Source: CAYYWV01 sp964475385 (GTDB lineage: Bacteria > Pseudomonadota > Alphaproteobacteria > JAAXGF01). Taken from it: 49,664 bases of DNA. Of this stretch, positions 32,871 to 43,595 are shown in pieces. The stretch's first letter is position 1; each line of letters begins with the position of its first letter. The position numbers and the translations under genes are program-made. The stretch is taken from positions 1-49,664 of the forward strand of contig CAYYWV010000004.1 in the NCBI GenBank assembly GCA_964475385.1. Reading direction: 5' to 3'. The notes under the pieces are model-generated. The model saw nothing but the letters and a program-made list of their open reading frames with translations, was not told the origin of the DNA and ran no database searches.

Positions 32871-34585
32871 TCAAGATGCGCCGAGACGGAGGATCTGGAC
32901 CTCGACCACGGGGCGCTTTCCGGTCTCGGCGCGCAAGGTCCGCCGCGCCGCGGCGACCGCCGCCTCGCGGAGCGCGGAATCCTCCGCCCGGGCGGCGAGC
33001 GGGATCGCCTTGACCGCCGTTGCGACCGCCCTCTCCGCCGCCGCAAGGACCGTTTCGTCGGCGTCCTCGCCGTCGCCGTTCGGGTGAACGAGCCCTTGCG
33101 CCGTCACCCGCGGAGCGGCGGCGAGATGGCCCCTCGGGTCGACGACCAGCGAGACGAAGGCGATGCCGTTGTGCATGATGCGCCGGCGCGCGCTGACGAC
33201 CGGACTGTCGTCGGCGACGATCGCGGCGCCGTCGGCGATCAGCCGGCCGGCGTGAACGCGGTCGATCACTTCGGCGGGGCCGGGCGCAAGACGCAAGAGA
33301 TCGCCGTTCTCGACGACCACCGCCTCGGGAACCTGGAGCGAGCGGGCGAACCGCGCGTGCTCGACCAGATGCCGCGCCTCGCCGTGCACGGGCACTGCGA
33401 TTCGGGGCCGGACCCAGGCGTACATCCGTTGCAGCTCGTCGCGGCAGGGATGGCCCGAAACGTGGACGAAGTGATCGTCCTCGGTCACCACCTCGACGCC
33501 GCGCGCGATCAGCCGGTTGTGGAGACGGTTGATGGCGAGCTCGTTGCCCGGAATGATCTTCGACGAAAAGATCGCGACATCGCCCGGCCCGAGGGCGACG
33601 TTGGGGTGATCGCCCGCCGCGATCCGCGCCATCGCGGCCCGGGGCTCGCCCTGGCAACCGGTGCAGAGATAGAGCGCGCGCTCGGGCGGCAACGCCTTGG
33701 CGTCGCGCTCGCTCAGCACCGGAAAGTCGGGGTCGAGATAGCCGGTCGCCCGTGCGGCGTCGGTGATCCGCCACAGAGAGCGCCCGACGAGAACGAGGTC
33801 GCGCCCGTGCGCCTTGGCGACCGCGGCCGCGGTCTCGATCCGCGCGACGTTCGAGGCGAAGCAGGCGATCGCCACGCGGCCCGTATAACGGCCGACGATC
33901 TCCATCAGGCTCTCGCGCACCTCCGATTCCGAGCCCGATTCGCCGGCCCTGAGCACGTTGGTCGAATCGCAGACCATGGCGAGCACGCCTTCGTCGCCGA
34001 ACCGGCGGAGCGCGGCCTCGTCGGTCAAGGCGCCGACCAGCGGCGCGGGGTCGAGCTTCCAGTCGCCGGTGTGCAGAACCAGTCCCGCCGGCGTGCGGAT
34101 GGCGAGCGCATTGGGCTCGGGGATCGAGTGGGTGAGCGAAACGAACTCGACATCAAAGGGGCCGATCTCGATGCGCCCGCCCAGCGGCACCTCGATGATC
34201 TCGATCTCGTCCGCATCGGTCGCGCTTTCGTGGCGGTCGAGCTTGCGGCGCAGGACGGCGGCGGCGAATGGGGTGGCGTAGACCGGGCGGCGGAGTCGCG
34301 ACCAGAGATAGGGCACCGCGCCGAGATGGTCCTCGTGGGCGTGGGTCAGCACGATGCCGAGAAGGTCGTCGCGGCGCTCGGCGATGAAGGCGGGATCGGG
34401 CAGGATCACGTCGACCCCGGGCAAGCGGTCGTCGGCGAAGGTGATGCCGAGATCGACCATCAGCCACTTGCCGCCGTAGCCGTAGAGGTTGAGGTTCATG
34501 CCGATCTCGCCGGCTCCGCCGAGCGGCAGGAACAGAAGGGCGTCGTCACCGCCTCGCGGGGCGGAGGCTGTGGATTTTTTTGCCG

Positions 34586-34589
<4 letters not shown>
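32871..34589 (-). CDS. rnj: Ribonuclease J
   Basis: Metallo-beta-lactamase/beta-CASP nuclease with 5'-3' exonuclease and endonuclease activity, used in rRNA and mRNA processing; in alphaproteobacteria it matures 16S and 23S ends. 572 residues. The zinc motif HAHEDH is at 83-88 in VLTHAHEDHLGAVPYL; further metal positions are in LHTGDWKLDP and HVSGHPCRDEL. The C-terminal part (about 460-572) is the extra RNase J domain. An N-terminal Ser/Ala-rich stretch precedes the fold. It starts on an ATGA overlap with coaX and is the last gene of the tightly packed nuo-birA-coaX-rnj run. Confidence 0.96.
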
Positions 34590-35370
<781 letters not shown>

Positions 35371-35374
<4 letters not shown>

Positions 35375-36162
35375 GGGCCGTCCTCCCTTTTTCCGCTTCC
35401 GGCGTCGGCGCCGAAGTAAACGTCGCCCGCGCTGATCAGCCGGCGCACGCCGGCCACGTCCTCGACCACGAGCGCGCCCGCATCGTCGATTTCGACGAAT
35501 CGTCCGACCACGGTTTCATGGCCGAGCTCGACACGGATGCGCTTCCCCCTCCCCTTGGCGTCGCGCAGCCAAGCCTCGCGCACAGGCGCGAAGCCGTCGT
35601 CGAGCCAGCGGTTGATCCAGACGAGCAGATAGCGGGCGAACTGCTCGAGCATGACTTCGGGCGCGATCGCGCCGCAGCCCTCGGCGCGCAGAGAGGTCGC
35701 CGGAAAGGCCGTCTCGTCGGGGGCCGAGACGAGGTTCATGCCGAGGCCGAGCACCAGCCAATCGAGACGCTCGCTCCCGGTGGTCGCGGATTCGAGAAGA
35801 ATACCGGCCACCTTGTGATCGTTGACTAGAACGTCGTTGGGCCATTTATACGCGATCTCGGTGAGCGGCGGCGCCACCGCGCCGATCGCGCCCGCGGCGC
35901 CGAGCGCCGCGACGAAAGAGAGCTGCGCGGCCTCCGCTGGCGCGCAGTCCGGCCTAAGCACGAGCGAGAGATAAAGGTTCCCGGGCGGGGATTCCCACCT
36001 CCGGCCCAGCCGTCCGCGCCCGCGGGTCTGACGGCGCGCCCAGACCAGCGTTCCGTCCTCGGCGCCGGCCTCGGCGAGCGCGCGGGCCTCGTCGTTGGTG
36101 CTGCCGACCTCGTCGAGGGCCACGAGCCGATAAGCGGGCGGCAGCCGCGGCGGCGCGCTCAC
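35371..36162 (-). CDS. birA: Biotin--[acetyl-CoA-carboxylase] ligase
   Basis: Attaches biotin to the carrier protein of acetyl-CoA carboxylase. I start it at the GTG at 36162 (263 residues), which overlaps the nuoN TGA (GTGA); the upstream open frame to 36579 is a shadow of nuoN. It is the short, monofunctional form: no DNA-binding winged helix precedes the catalytic domain, unlike E. coli BirA. The biotinyl-AMP loop GRGRLGRRW is at 48-56, STNDEA at 21-26 and KWPNDVLV near 120. The C-terminal SH3-like domain is present. Biotin regulation must therefore use another factor, such as BioR in relatives. Confidence 0.95.
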
Positions 36163-37598
36163 GGAAAGAGAGCGGCGGCGGCGGCCTGGGCTCCGCTTAA
36201 GATGGGCGCGGGATAAAGGAAGAAGAACAGCGTGAACGCCCCGGTCACGGCGAGCACGACCGAGATCTCGCGCCCCATGGGACGGTCGAAGGCGTCCGCC
36301 GTCTCGTCGAAGTACATCACTTTGACAATGCGGATGTAGTAGAACGCCGCCACTACGCTGGTGAGCACGCCGATCACGGCGAGCAAGTAGAGCTTCGCTT
36401 CGATCGCGGCGAGAAACACGTAGAGCTTGCCGAAGAATCCGGCGAGCGGCGGAATCCCCGCCATCGCGAACATGAACACCGCCATCGCAAAAGCCATGGC
36501 CGGGTGGCTTCGCGACAGGCCGGCGAGATCGGCGATGTTTTCGACCATCCGCCCCTGACGGCGCATGGCGAGCATGCAAGCGAAGCAGCCCGCATTCATG
36601 GCGAGATAGATCGCCATGTAGATCAGAACCCCGCGCACGCCGGCCGCCGTTCCCGCGGCGAGGCCGATCAGGGCGTAGCCGACGTGGCCGATCGAGCTGT
36701 AGGCCATCAGTCGCTTGATATTGGTCTGCGCGATCGCGGCGAAGGCGCCAAGCGCCATCGAGGCGATCGAAATGAAGACCACGATCTGTTGCCAGTCGGC
36801 GAAGAGCGGGCCGAAGGGCGCTGTCATCACCCGCAGGAGCAATGCAATCGCCGCGATCTTGGGCGCAACCGAGAAGAAGGCGGTGACCGGCGTCGGCGCG
36901 CCTTCATAGACATCGGGCGTCCACATATGGAACGGCACAGCCGAAACCTTGAAGGCGAGCCCAGCGATCAGGAACACAAGCCCCACGATCACGCCGATCG
37001 AGACCTCGCCGCCGCCCTTCGCGAACAAAGCGGCAAGAGCGTTGAAATGGGTGGTTCCCGTAAACCCGTAAACGAGCGAGGCCCCGTACAGCAGCATGCC
37101 CGAGGCGAGAGCGCCGAGAACGAAGTACTTGAGCCCGGCCTCGGTCGAGCGCGTCGAATCGCGCTGAAAAGCGGCGACCACGTAAAGCGAAAGGCTCTGC
37201 ATCTCGAGCCCCATATACAGGGCGACGAGATCGTTGGCCGAGACCATCAGAAGCATGCCCGCGGTCGCGAACACGATCAGCACCGGGTACTCGAACCGCT
37301 CCATGTTCTCGCGCCGCAAGTAGCCGACCGACATGATGAGCGTGAGCCCGGCCCCGATCAGAACCAGCGTTTTCATAAAGACGGCGAAGTCGTCCACCAG
37401 GAACAGTCCGTCTGCGCCACCGTCGCCGGCCGCGCTTCGGGTAAGGAAAAAAGCGACCACAAAAGCGACGATGGCGAGCGCGACGATGCTGCGCGTCGCG
37501 CGGTTGCCGCGAAAGACGCCGAACATCAGCAGCACCATGCCGACGATGGCGAGCCACAGCTCGGCCAGCACCGGCGTCACGTCGAGCGAAGCGGCCAT
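36159..37598 (-). CDS. nuoN: NADH-quinone oxidoreductase subunit N
   Basis: Antiporter-like proton-pumping subunit of complex I, in the membrane arm. I start it at the ATG at 37598 (479 residues); the open frame reaches 37898 but that part overlaps nuoM in another frame. About 14 membrane helices, with the proton_antipo_M pattern: conserved MLLMVSANDLVALYMGLEMQSLSLY (Glu in the fifth helix), FKVSAVPFHMWTPDVYEGAP and a Lys in the broken helix NIKRLMAYSSIGHVGY. It is the last nuo gene and is GTGA-coupled to birA. Confidence 0.97.
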   Translation of the reverse strand: MAASLDVTPVLAELWLAIVGMVLLMFGVFRGNRATRSIVALAIVAFVVAFFLTRSAAGDGGADGLFLVDDFAVFMKTLVLIGAGLTLIMSVGYLRRENMERFEYPVLIVFATAGMLLMVSANDLVALYMGLEMQSLSLYVVAAFQRDSTRSTEAGLKYFVLGALASGMLLYGASLVYGFTGTTHFNALAALFAKGGGEVSIGVIVGLVFLIAGLAFKVSAVPFHMWTPDVYEGAPTPVTAFFSVAPKIAAIALLLRVMTAPFGPLFADWQQIVVFISIASMALGAFAAIAQTNIKRLMAYSSIGHVGYALIGLAAGTAAGVRGVLIYMAIYLAMNAGCFACMLAMRRQGRMVENIADLAGLSRSHPAMAFAMAVFMFAMAGIPPLAGFFGKLYVFLAAIEAKLYLLAVIGVLTSVVAAFYYIRIVKVMYFDETADAFDRPMGREISVVLAVTGAFTLFFFLYPAPILSGAQAAAAALFP

Positions 37599-37609
37599 CC
37601 CGTCCCCTC

Positions 37610-39124
37610 CTAACGCTGGATCATCGCGAGCGCGGTCGAGGGATCGATCACCCCGCCGGCCTGGACGATCAGGTTTTCGACCGAAGCGCGGATCGGCGCG
37701 AGAAACACCTCGGGGTAGATTCCCATCAACATTACGACCCCCATCATCGGCGCAAACACCGCGATCTCGCGCCCATTCACATCGGCGATGGTCTTGAGGT
37801 GCTCTTTGGTGAGTTCGCCAAAAACCACCCGCCGGTAGCACCACAGCATGTAGGCCGGGCCAAGGATGATCCCGGTGGTGGCGAGCGCCGCGACCCAAGT
37901 GTTCGCCTGGTACGCTCCGACGAGCGATAGGAACTCGCCGACAAAGCCCGAGGTTCCGGGCAGGCCGACCGACGCCAGCATGAACAGCATGAAGATGAAG
38001 GCGTAGACAGGCATGCGATTCACCAGCCCGCCGTAATGGCTGATGAGCCGCGAATGCTCGCGGTCATAGATCACGCCCACGCACAGGAACAAGGCGGCCG
38101 AGACCACGCCGTGGCTGAGCATCACGAGCAACGCGCCTTCGATGCCTTGGGTGTTGAGCGTGAAGATGCCGATGGTGACGAACCCCATATGCGCGACCGA
38201 CGAGTACGCGACCATCTTTTTCATGTCCTCCTGGGCGAGCGCCACCAGCGAGGTGTAGATGATCGCCACGACGCTGAGGACGTAGATGAACGGCGTGAAG
38301 TACGCCGTCGCGTCGGGCAGCATCGGCAACGAGAAGCGCAGGAACCCGTACCCGCCGAACTTCAGGAGCACGCCTGCGAGCACCATCGAGCCCGCGGTCG
38401 GCGCTTCCACATGGGCATCGGGAAGCCATGTGTGCACCGGCCACATCGGCACCTTGACCGCAAACGCCGCGAACAGGGCGAGCCACAGCCAGCGCTGCAT
38501 GTCGGGGTCGAACTCGGTCGCGAGCAAGGTCGGAATATCGGTGGTGCCGGCCTGGAAGTACATCGCGAGGATCGCGAGCAGAAGCAGCACCGAGCCCACC
38601 AACGTAAACAGGAAGAACTTGAACGCGGCGTAGACCCGCCTCGGCCCGCCCCAGACCCCGATGATCAGGAACATCGGGATCAACATGGCCTCGAAGAACA
38701 GATAGAAGAGCACGAAGTCGAGGGCCGCGAACACGCCCACCATCGAGGTCTCAAGGACCAGGAAGGCGATCATGTACTCCTTCACTCGCGTGGTTACCGA
38801 GCGCCAGCTCGCCAGCACGCACAAGGGCGTGAGGAAGGTCGAAAGGAGCACGAAGAACAGCGAGATCCCGTCGATGCCGATGTGGTAGCCGATATTGAAG
38901 GCGGGAATCCACTCGTAACGCTCGACGAACTGAAACGCGGCGGTCGAGTTGTCGAAGCCCGTCCATAACAGCAGCGAAAGCGCGAAGGTGATCAGCGAAG
39001 TCCACAACGCGACGTTGCGCGCGTTGCGGGCGACCACCTGGGGCTCGCCCCGGATCGACAGGATGAACAACGCCCCCACCAGGGGCAGGAAGATCACCAG
39101 AGACAGCAACGGCAAATCGTTCAT
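37610..39124 (-). CDS. nuoM: NADH-quinone oxidoreductase subunit M
   Basis: Second antiporter-like subunit of complex I. 504 residues, about 14 membrane helices. Family marks: the conserved Glu in FVLFYLFFEAMLIPMFLIIG, PMWPVHTWLPDAHVEAPT in the centre, and the Lys in EDMKKMVAYSSVAHMGFV. Starts 10 bases after nuoL and ends 11 bases before nuoN, the standard L-M-N order of the membrane arm tip. Confidence 0.98.
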   Translation of the reverse strand: MNDLPLLSLVIFLPLVGALFILSIRGEPQVVARNARNVALWTSLITFALSLLLWTGFDNSTAAFQFVERYEWIPAFNIGYHIGIDGISLFFVLLSTFLTPLCVLASWRSVTTRVKEYMIAFLVLETSMVGVFAALDFVLFYLFFEAMLIPMFLIIGVWGGPRRVYAAFKFFLFTLVGSVLLLLAILAMYFQAGTTDIPTLLATEFDPDMQRWLWLALFAAFAVKVPMWPVHTWLPDAHVEAPTAGSMVLAGVLLKFGGYGFLRFSLPMLPDATAYFTPFIYVLSVVAIIYTSLVALAQEDMKKMVAYSSVAHMGFVTIGIFTLNTQGIEGALLVMLSHGVVSAALFLCVGVIYDREHSRLISHYGGLVNRMPVYAFIFMLFMLASVGLPGTSGFVGEFLSLVGAYQANTWVAALATTGIILGPAYMLWCYRRVVFGELTKEHLKTIADVNGREIAVFAPMMGVVMLMGIYPEVFLAPIRASVENLIVQAGGVIDPSTALAMIQR

Positions 39125-39134
39125 CCCAAGACCC

Positions 39135-41069
39135 TCATGCGCCCGCTGCGATCAGATACCACGTGACCAGCGCGGCGACGCCGATCAGCATGGCGAAGGC
39201 GTAATGGTAGAGATAACCGGACTGAAGGCGGGCCGCCCGCCGCGCGATGTTGAGCGCGGCGGCGGCGAGCCCGTCCGGCCCTACTCCGTCGATTACCGCG
39301 CCGTCGCCCGCCTTCCAGAAGCCGCGGCCGAAATAATGGGCGCCGCGCACGAACACGAAGTCGTAGAGCTCGTCGAAGTACCACTTGTTGAGCAGCAAGA
39401 GATAGACGGGCCGGAAGCGCGCGGCCAGCATCGCCGGAACCTCGGTCTGCATGATGTAGAGGTAGAAGGCGAACACGAAGCCGATCGCAGTCGCGACCAG
39501 AGGCGCGAGCTTCACCCAGCCGGGCACATTTTCGACCGCCTCGAGGACGTTATTCTCCTCGAGCACGAAGATGCTGTCCTTCCAGAACGCGCCCGAAGGA
39601 TCGACCATTCCGATCTGAAGGCCGACATACCCGGCGAAGATCGCGCCGAGCGCCAGGAATAGAAGCGGAATGGTCATCACCTTGGGCGATTCATGAACAT
39701 GGGCCATCACCTTCTCATCGGCCCGCGGTTTGCCGTGGAAGGTGAGGAACAAGAGCCGCCACGTATAGAAAGCGGTGAGCGCCGCGGTGATGACGCCGAG
39801 CCAAAAGGCGTAAGACCCGACCCCCGTGCCGGCGGCGTAGGCCGATTCGATGATCAGATCCTTCGAGAAATAGCCCGAAAAGAACGGAACCCCGGCCAGC
39901 GAAAGGCTGCCGACCCACATCACCGCATAGGTGAGCGGGATCAACTTCCACAGCCCGCCCATCTTGCGCATGTCCTGCTCGGCCGACATGGCGTGGATCA
40001 CCGAGCCCGCGCCCAGGAACAAGAGCGCTTTGAAGAAAGCGTGGGTCATAAGGTGAAAGATCGCCGCGCCATAGGCCGAAACGCCGGCGGCGAAGAACAT
40101 GTAGCCGAGCTGACTGCACGTCGAATACGCGATCACCCGCTTGATGTCGGTCTGGCAGATGCCGATGGTCGCGGTAACGAAAGCGGTGGTCGCGCCGATC
40201 ACGGTGATCACGGTGAGCGCCATGGGCGCGTACTCGAAGAGCGGCGACAGGCGGACGACCATGAACACGCCAGCGGTGACCATGGTGGCGGCGTGGATCA
40301 GCGCCGAAACGGGCGTCGGGCCTTCCATCGCATCGGGCAGCCATGTGTGAAGGCCGAGCTGGGCCGACTTGCCCATCGCGCCGATGAACAGGAGAATCCC
40401 GATCAGCGTCAATGTGTCGACCGGATAGCCGAGGAACACGATCGAGGTGCCGGCGTATGACGGCGCCTCGGCGAACACGGTGTCGAACTGAACCGTATTG
40501 AAAACGAAGAAAATCGCGAAGATGCCGAGCGAGAAGCCGAAATCGCCGACCCGGTTGACGAGGAAGGCTTTGATCGCCGCCGCGCAGGCCGAAGGCCGCT
40601 TGTACCAGAACCCGATCAAGAGGTAGGAGCACAGGCCCACGGCCTCCCAGCCGAAGAAGAGCTGGATCAGGTTGTCGGCGCTCACCAGCATCAGCATCGA
40701 GAAGGTGAACAGGCTCAGGTACGCGAAAAACCGCGGCACGCCCGGGTCGCGCTCCATGTAGCCGATCGAGTAGATGTGGATGAGCAACGAACAGGTGGTC
40801 ACGACCAGGACCATGACCGCAGTCAGGGCGTCGAAACGCAACGCCCAGGAGGCCTCGAAGGCCCCCGAATCGAACCAGGTCATGATCTCGAGCGTGCGCG
40901 GTTGGCCGAGGATCGCGACCTCGTAGAACACGACCCAGCCCGAAACCATGGCGACGCCCACAAGCACACAGGCGATGATCGCCGAGGCCCGGTGGCCCAG
41001 CGCGCGCCCGAAGAAGCCCGCTATGATGGCGCCGACGAGCGGCGCGAAGATAGACGCGACGTAAAGCAC
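39135..41069 (-). CDS. nuoL: NADH-quinone oxidoreductase subunit L
   Basis: Distal antiporter-like subunit of complex I, with the long lateral helix that clamps the membrane arm. 644 residues. Conserved features include FFGWEAVGLCSYLLIGFWY (Glu of the proton channel), AQLGLHTWLPDAMEGPTPVS, DIKRVIAYSTCSQLGYM and FFKALLFLGAGSVIHAM. The C-terminal third holds the amphipathic lateral helix and a last anchoring helix (about 620-640). It lies 4 bases after nuoK. Confidence 0.98.
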   Translation of the reverse strand: MLYVASIFAPLVGAIIAGFFGRALGHRASAIIACVLVGVAMVSGWVVFYEVAILGQPRTLEIMTWFDSGAFEASWALRFDALTAVMVLVVTTCSLLIHIYSIGYMERDPGVPRFFAYLSLFTFSMLMLVSADNLIQLFFGWEAVGLCSYLLIGFWYKRPSACAAAIKAFLVNRVGDFGFSLGIFAIFFVFNTVQFDTVFAEAPSYAGTSIVFLGYPVDTLTLIGILLFIGAMGKSAQLGLHTWLPDAMEGPTPVSALIHAATMVTAGVFMVVRLSPLFEYAPMALTVITVIGATTAFVTATIGICQTDIKRVIAYSTCSQLGYMFFAAGVSAYGAAIFHLMTHAFFKALLFLGAGSVIHAMSAEQDMRKMGGLWKLIPLTYAVMWVGSLSLAGVPFFSGYFSKDLIIESAYAAGTGVGSYAFWLGVITAALTAFYTWRLLFLTFHGKPRADEKVMAHVHESPKVMTIPLLFLALGAIFAGYVGLQIGMVDPSGAFWKDSIFVLEENNVLEAVENVPGWVKLAPLVATAIGFVFAFYLYIMQTEVPAMLAARFRPVYLLLLNKWYFDELYDFVFVRGAHYFGRGFWKAGDGAVIDGVGPDGLAAAALNIARRAARLQSGYLYHYAFAMLIGVAALVTWYLIAAGA

Positions 41070-41073
41070 GTGC

Positions 41074-41382
41074 TCAGCCCTTCATCAGGTTGACGTCCTC
41101 GACCTCGATCGAACCGCGGTTCCGGAAGTAGACGACCAGAATGGCGAGCCCGATCGCGGCCTCGGCGGCGGCGACCGTCAGAACGAACAGGGCGAACACC
41201 TGTCCGACGAGATCGCCAAGATAGGAAGAGAAGGCGACCAGGTTGATGTTGACCGCAAGCAACATCAGCTCGATCGACATCAGGATGATGATGATGTTCT
41301 TTCGGTTGAGGAAGATGCCGAAGATCCCGAGCGCGAACAGGATTGCGGCCACGGTCAGGTAATGGGCAAGTCCGACAGCCAT
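41074..41382 (-). CDS. nuoK: NADH-quinone oxidoreductase subunit K
   Basis: Small membrane subunit of complex I, 102 residues, three helices. The two conserved intramembrane Glu residues are visible in MSIELMLLAVNINLVAF (about Glu38) and TVAAAEAAIGLAILV (about Glu74). The ATG at 41382 shares one base with the nuoJ stop (TGATG); a GTG one codon earlier (41385) is the alternative. Same order as other alphaproteobacterial nuo operons. Confidence 0.97.
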   Translation of the reverse strand: MAVGLAHYLTVAAILFALGIFGIFLNRKNIIIILMSIELMLLAVNINLVAFSSYLGDLVGQVFALFVLTVAAAEAAIGLAILVVYFRNRGSIEVEDVNLMKG

Positions 41383-41990
41383 CACGCGCCCTCCCCTGGC
41401 TGGACCTTGCGAAGCTCGACCGCCTCTTCGCGGCGCCGCGCCACCTGGGCGGCGATGCGCTGGCGCTTGACGCCCGCTCGCACCCGGTGGGTCAACACGA
41501 TCGCGCCGATCATGGCGATGAGCAGGATCACGCCCGCGGCCTGGAATAGGTAGATGTAATCGGTATAGAGCACCCGGCCGAGAGCCTCGGTGTTGGTGGC
41601 GTCAGCCGGAATCGGCGTTGCCGCCGGGGCGGCGGCCTCGGGCGTAAGGTTCCAACCGCCGACGACCAGGATCAGCTCGGCGAGAAGAACGAGACCGATC
41701 GCGGCCCCCAACGGAAGGTACTGAAGAAAGCCTTCGCGAAGCGCCGCGACGTTGATGTCGAGCATCATGACGACGAACAGGAACAGAACCGCCACCGCGC
41801 CGACGTAGACGATGACCAGGATGAAGGCGAGGAACTCGGCCCCCATCAGAATGAACAGTCCCGACGACGAGAAGAAAGCGAGGATCAGGAACAGCACCGA
41901 GTGCACCGGGTTGCGCGCGCCGATCACGAGAACGGCCGCGCCGATGGTGACCGCAGCAAAAAGATAAAACGCGATCGTCGCAATGATCAT
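41382..41990 (-). CDS. nuoJ: NADH-quinone oxidoreductase subunit J
   Basis: Membrane subunit of complex I, 202 residues, five helices. Helix three carries the family stretch FLAFILVIVYVGAVAVLFLFVVMMLD with the mobile pi-bulge region. The C-terminus is a charged cytoplasmic tail (about 170-202). A GGGAAG ribosome site lies 5 bases before the ATG. A 13-codon open frame ends on the nuoJ ATG (ATGA overlap). It shares its last base with the nuoK start. Confidence 0.97.
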   Translation of the reverse strand: MIIATIAFYLFAAVTIGAAVLVIGARNPVHSVLFLILAFFSSSGLFILMGAEFLAFILVIVYVGAVAVLFLFVVMMLDINVAALREGFLQYLPLGAAIGLVLLAELILVVGGWNLTPEAAAPAATPIPADATNTEALGRVLYTDYIYLFQAAGVILLIAMIGAIVLTHRVRAGVKRQRIAAQVARRREEAVELRKVQPGEGA

Positions 41991-42028
41991 GATGCTTCCC
42001 GGCCCCCTCGTCCGCTGTGGTCGTCCAT
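41987..42028 (-). CDS. Possible 13-codon leader peptide before nuoJ
   Basis: ATG at 42028, TGA at 41989-41987, giving the hydrophilic peptide MDDHSGRGGREAS. A GGGGAG stretch sits 8 bases upstream of the ATG, and the stop overlaps the nuoJ ATG in the same ATGA form used by real gene pairs in this operon. It occupies most of the 69-base space between nuoI and nuoJ. It may be a coupling device that brings ribosomes to nuoJ, or chance; nothing shows that the peptide itself has a function. Confidence 0.25.
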   Translation of the reverse strand: MDDHSGRGGREAS

Positions 42029-42059
42029 TGCGGTCACTCCCCTTTCCGGTCTCCGTCCC

Positions 42060-42548
42060 TTAGCGGTAGGGCGCATCGAGCTCGATATTGCGGGCGATCT
42101 CGGCCTCCCAGCGTTCGCCGTTCTCAAGCAGCTTCTTCTTGTCGTAGAGAAGCTCCTCGTGGGTCTCGGTCGCGAACTCGAAGTTGGGGCCGAGCACGAT
42201 GGCGTCGACCGGGCAAGCCTCTTGGCAATAGCCGCAGTAGATGCATTTGGTCATGTCGATGTCGTAGCGCGTGGTCCGCCGACTGCCGTCGGCGCGCGGC
42301 TCGGCCTCGATGGTGATGGCGAGCGCGGGGCAAACCGCCTCGCATAGCTTGCAGGCGATGCAACGCTCTTCGCCGTTGGGATAGCGGCGCAGCGCATGCT
42401 CGCCGCGGAAACGTGGGCTGAGCGGCCCTTTTTCATAAGGGTAATTAAGGGTCACCTTCCGCTTGAAGAAGTAGCGCAGCGTGATCCCCATGCCCGAGAC
42501 CAGCTCGGCGAGAAGCAGGCTCCGCGCGGTTCGATCAAGAAATGACAT
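42060..42548 (-). CDS. nuoI: NADH-quinone oxidoreductase subunit I
   Basis: Peripheral-arm subunit of complex I that carries two 4Fe-4S clusters (N6a and N6b) next to the membrane. I start it at the ATG at 42548 (162 residues). Two ferredoxin motifs: Cys63, 66, 69, 73 (CIACKLCEAVCP) and Cys102, 105, 108, 112 (CIYCGYCQEACP). In each, the fourth Cys belongs to the other cluster. The amphipathic N-terminal helix lies on the membrane surface. It follows nuoH by 36 bases. Confidence 0.98.
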   Translation of the reverse strand: MSFLDRTARSLLLAELVSGMGITLRYFFKRKVTLNYPYEKGPLSPRFRGEHALRRYPNGEERCIACKLCEAVCPALAITIEAEPRADGSRRTTRYDIDMTKCIYCGYCQEACPVDAIVLGPNFEFATETHEELLYDKKKLLENGERWEAEIARNIELDAPYR

Positions 42549-42584
42549 GGCAAACCCCAAATTTGGCTGGCTCGCGGCGCGCGG

Positions 42585-43595
42585 TCATTGCGGCACCAGA
42601 TCGAAAACGAACAGGGCGCCCGAGTAGACCACGACCGCGGCCAGCGACAAGGGCAGAAAGACCTTCCATCCCAGCCGCATAAGCTGGTCATACCGGTAAC
42701 GCGGGAAGGTCGCGCGCACCCAGAGAAACACGAACAAGACCGCCGCGATTTTGAGCGAGAACCAGATCGGCCCCGGAATCCAGTTGAACGGCGCGACGTC
42801 CACCGGCGGCAGCCAGCCGCCCAGGAACAGGATGGTGGTCATCCCGCTCATCAGGATCATGTTCGCGTACTCGCCGAGGAAGAACAGCGCGAACGTCATC
42901 GCCGAATAGTCGACGTTGTAGCCGGCGACCAGCTCGGCCTCGGCCTCGGGCAGGTCGAACGGCGCCCGGTTGGTCTCGGCGAGCGTCGAGATGAAGAACA
43001 CGATGAACATCGGGAACAGCGGGATGAAGAACCAGATGTTCTTCTGGGCGAGCACGATGTCGTTGAGCCTGAGCGAGCCGACGACGACCAGCACCGTGAT
43101 GATGACGAAGCCCATCGCGACCTCGTAGGAGACCATCTGCGCGGCCGAACGCAGCGCGCCGAGGAAGGCGTACCGCGAGTTGCTCGCCCAGCCCGCCATG
43201 ATGATTCCGTAGACCCCAAGCGAGGAGATCGCGAACAGATAAAGGATGCCCACGTTGATATCGGCGACCACGAGACGCTCGCCGAAAGGAACCACCGCCC
43301 AGGCGACCAGGCTCAAGAGGAAGGTCAGCATGGGCGCGATCAGGAAGACGATCTTGTTGGCCCGCGTGGGGATGATCGTTTCCTTGGTGAGCAGTTTGAG
43401 CGCGTCGGCGAACGGCTGCAAAAGTCCGAACGGCCCCACCACGTTGGGGCCTTTGCGGATCTGGATCGCGCCGATGACCTTGCGCTCGGCGTAGGTGAGA
43501 TAGGCGACGCCGATCAGGAGCGGCACCAGGATCGCGAGGATGCCGGCGACAATCCAGATCAGCGGCCAGACGTAGTTCTGCCAGAACTCAACCAT
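42585..43595 (-). CDS. nuoH: NADH-quinone oxidoreductase subunit H
   Basis: Membrane subunit that, with NuoB and NuoD, forms the quinone-binding site. 336 residues, eight helices. Conserved loops include YAERKVIGAIQIRKGPNVVG, ETNRAPFDLPEAEAELVAGY (the acidic patch of the E-channel) and RATFPRYRYDQLMRLGWK. Its start lies inside the last 8 bases of nuoG. Confidence 0.98.
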   Translation of the reverse strand: MVEFWQNYVWPLIWIVAGILAILVPLLIGVAYLTYAERKVIGAIQIRKGPNVVGPFGLLQPFADALKLLTKETIIPTRANKIVFLIAPMLTFLLSLVAWAVVPFGERLVVADINVGILYLFAISSLGVYGIIMAGWASNSRYAFLGALRSAAQMVSYEVAMGFVIITVLVVVGSLRLNDIVLAQKNIWFFIPLFPMFIVFFISTLAETNRAPFDLPEAEAELVAGYNVDYSAMTFALFFLGEYANMILMSGMTTILFLGGWLPPVDVAPFNWIPGPIWFSLKIAAVLFVFLWVRATFPRYRYDQLMRLGWKVFLPLSLAAVVVYSGALFVFDLVPQ

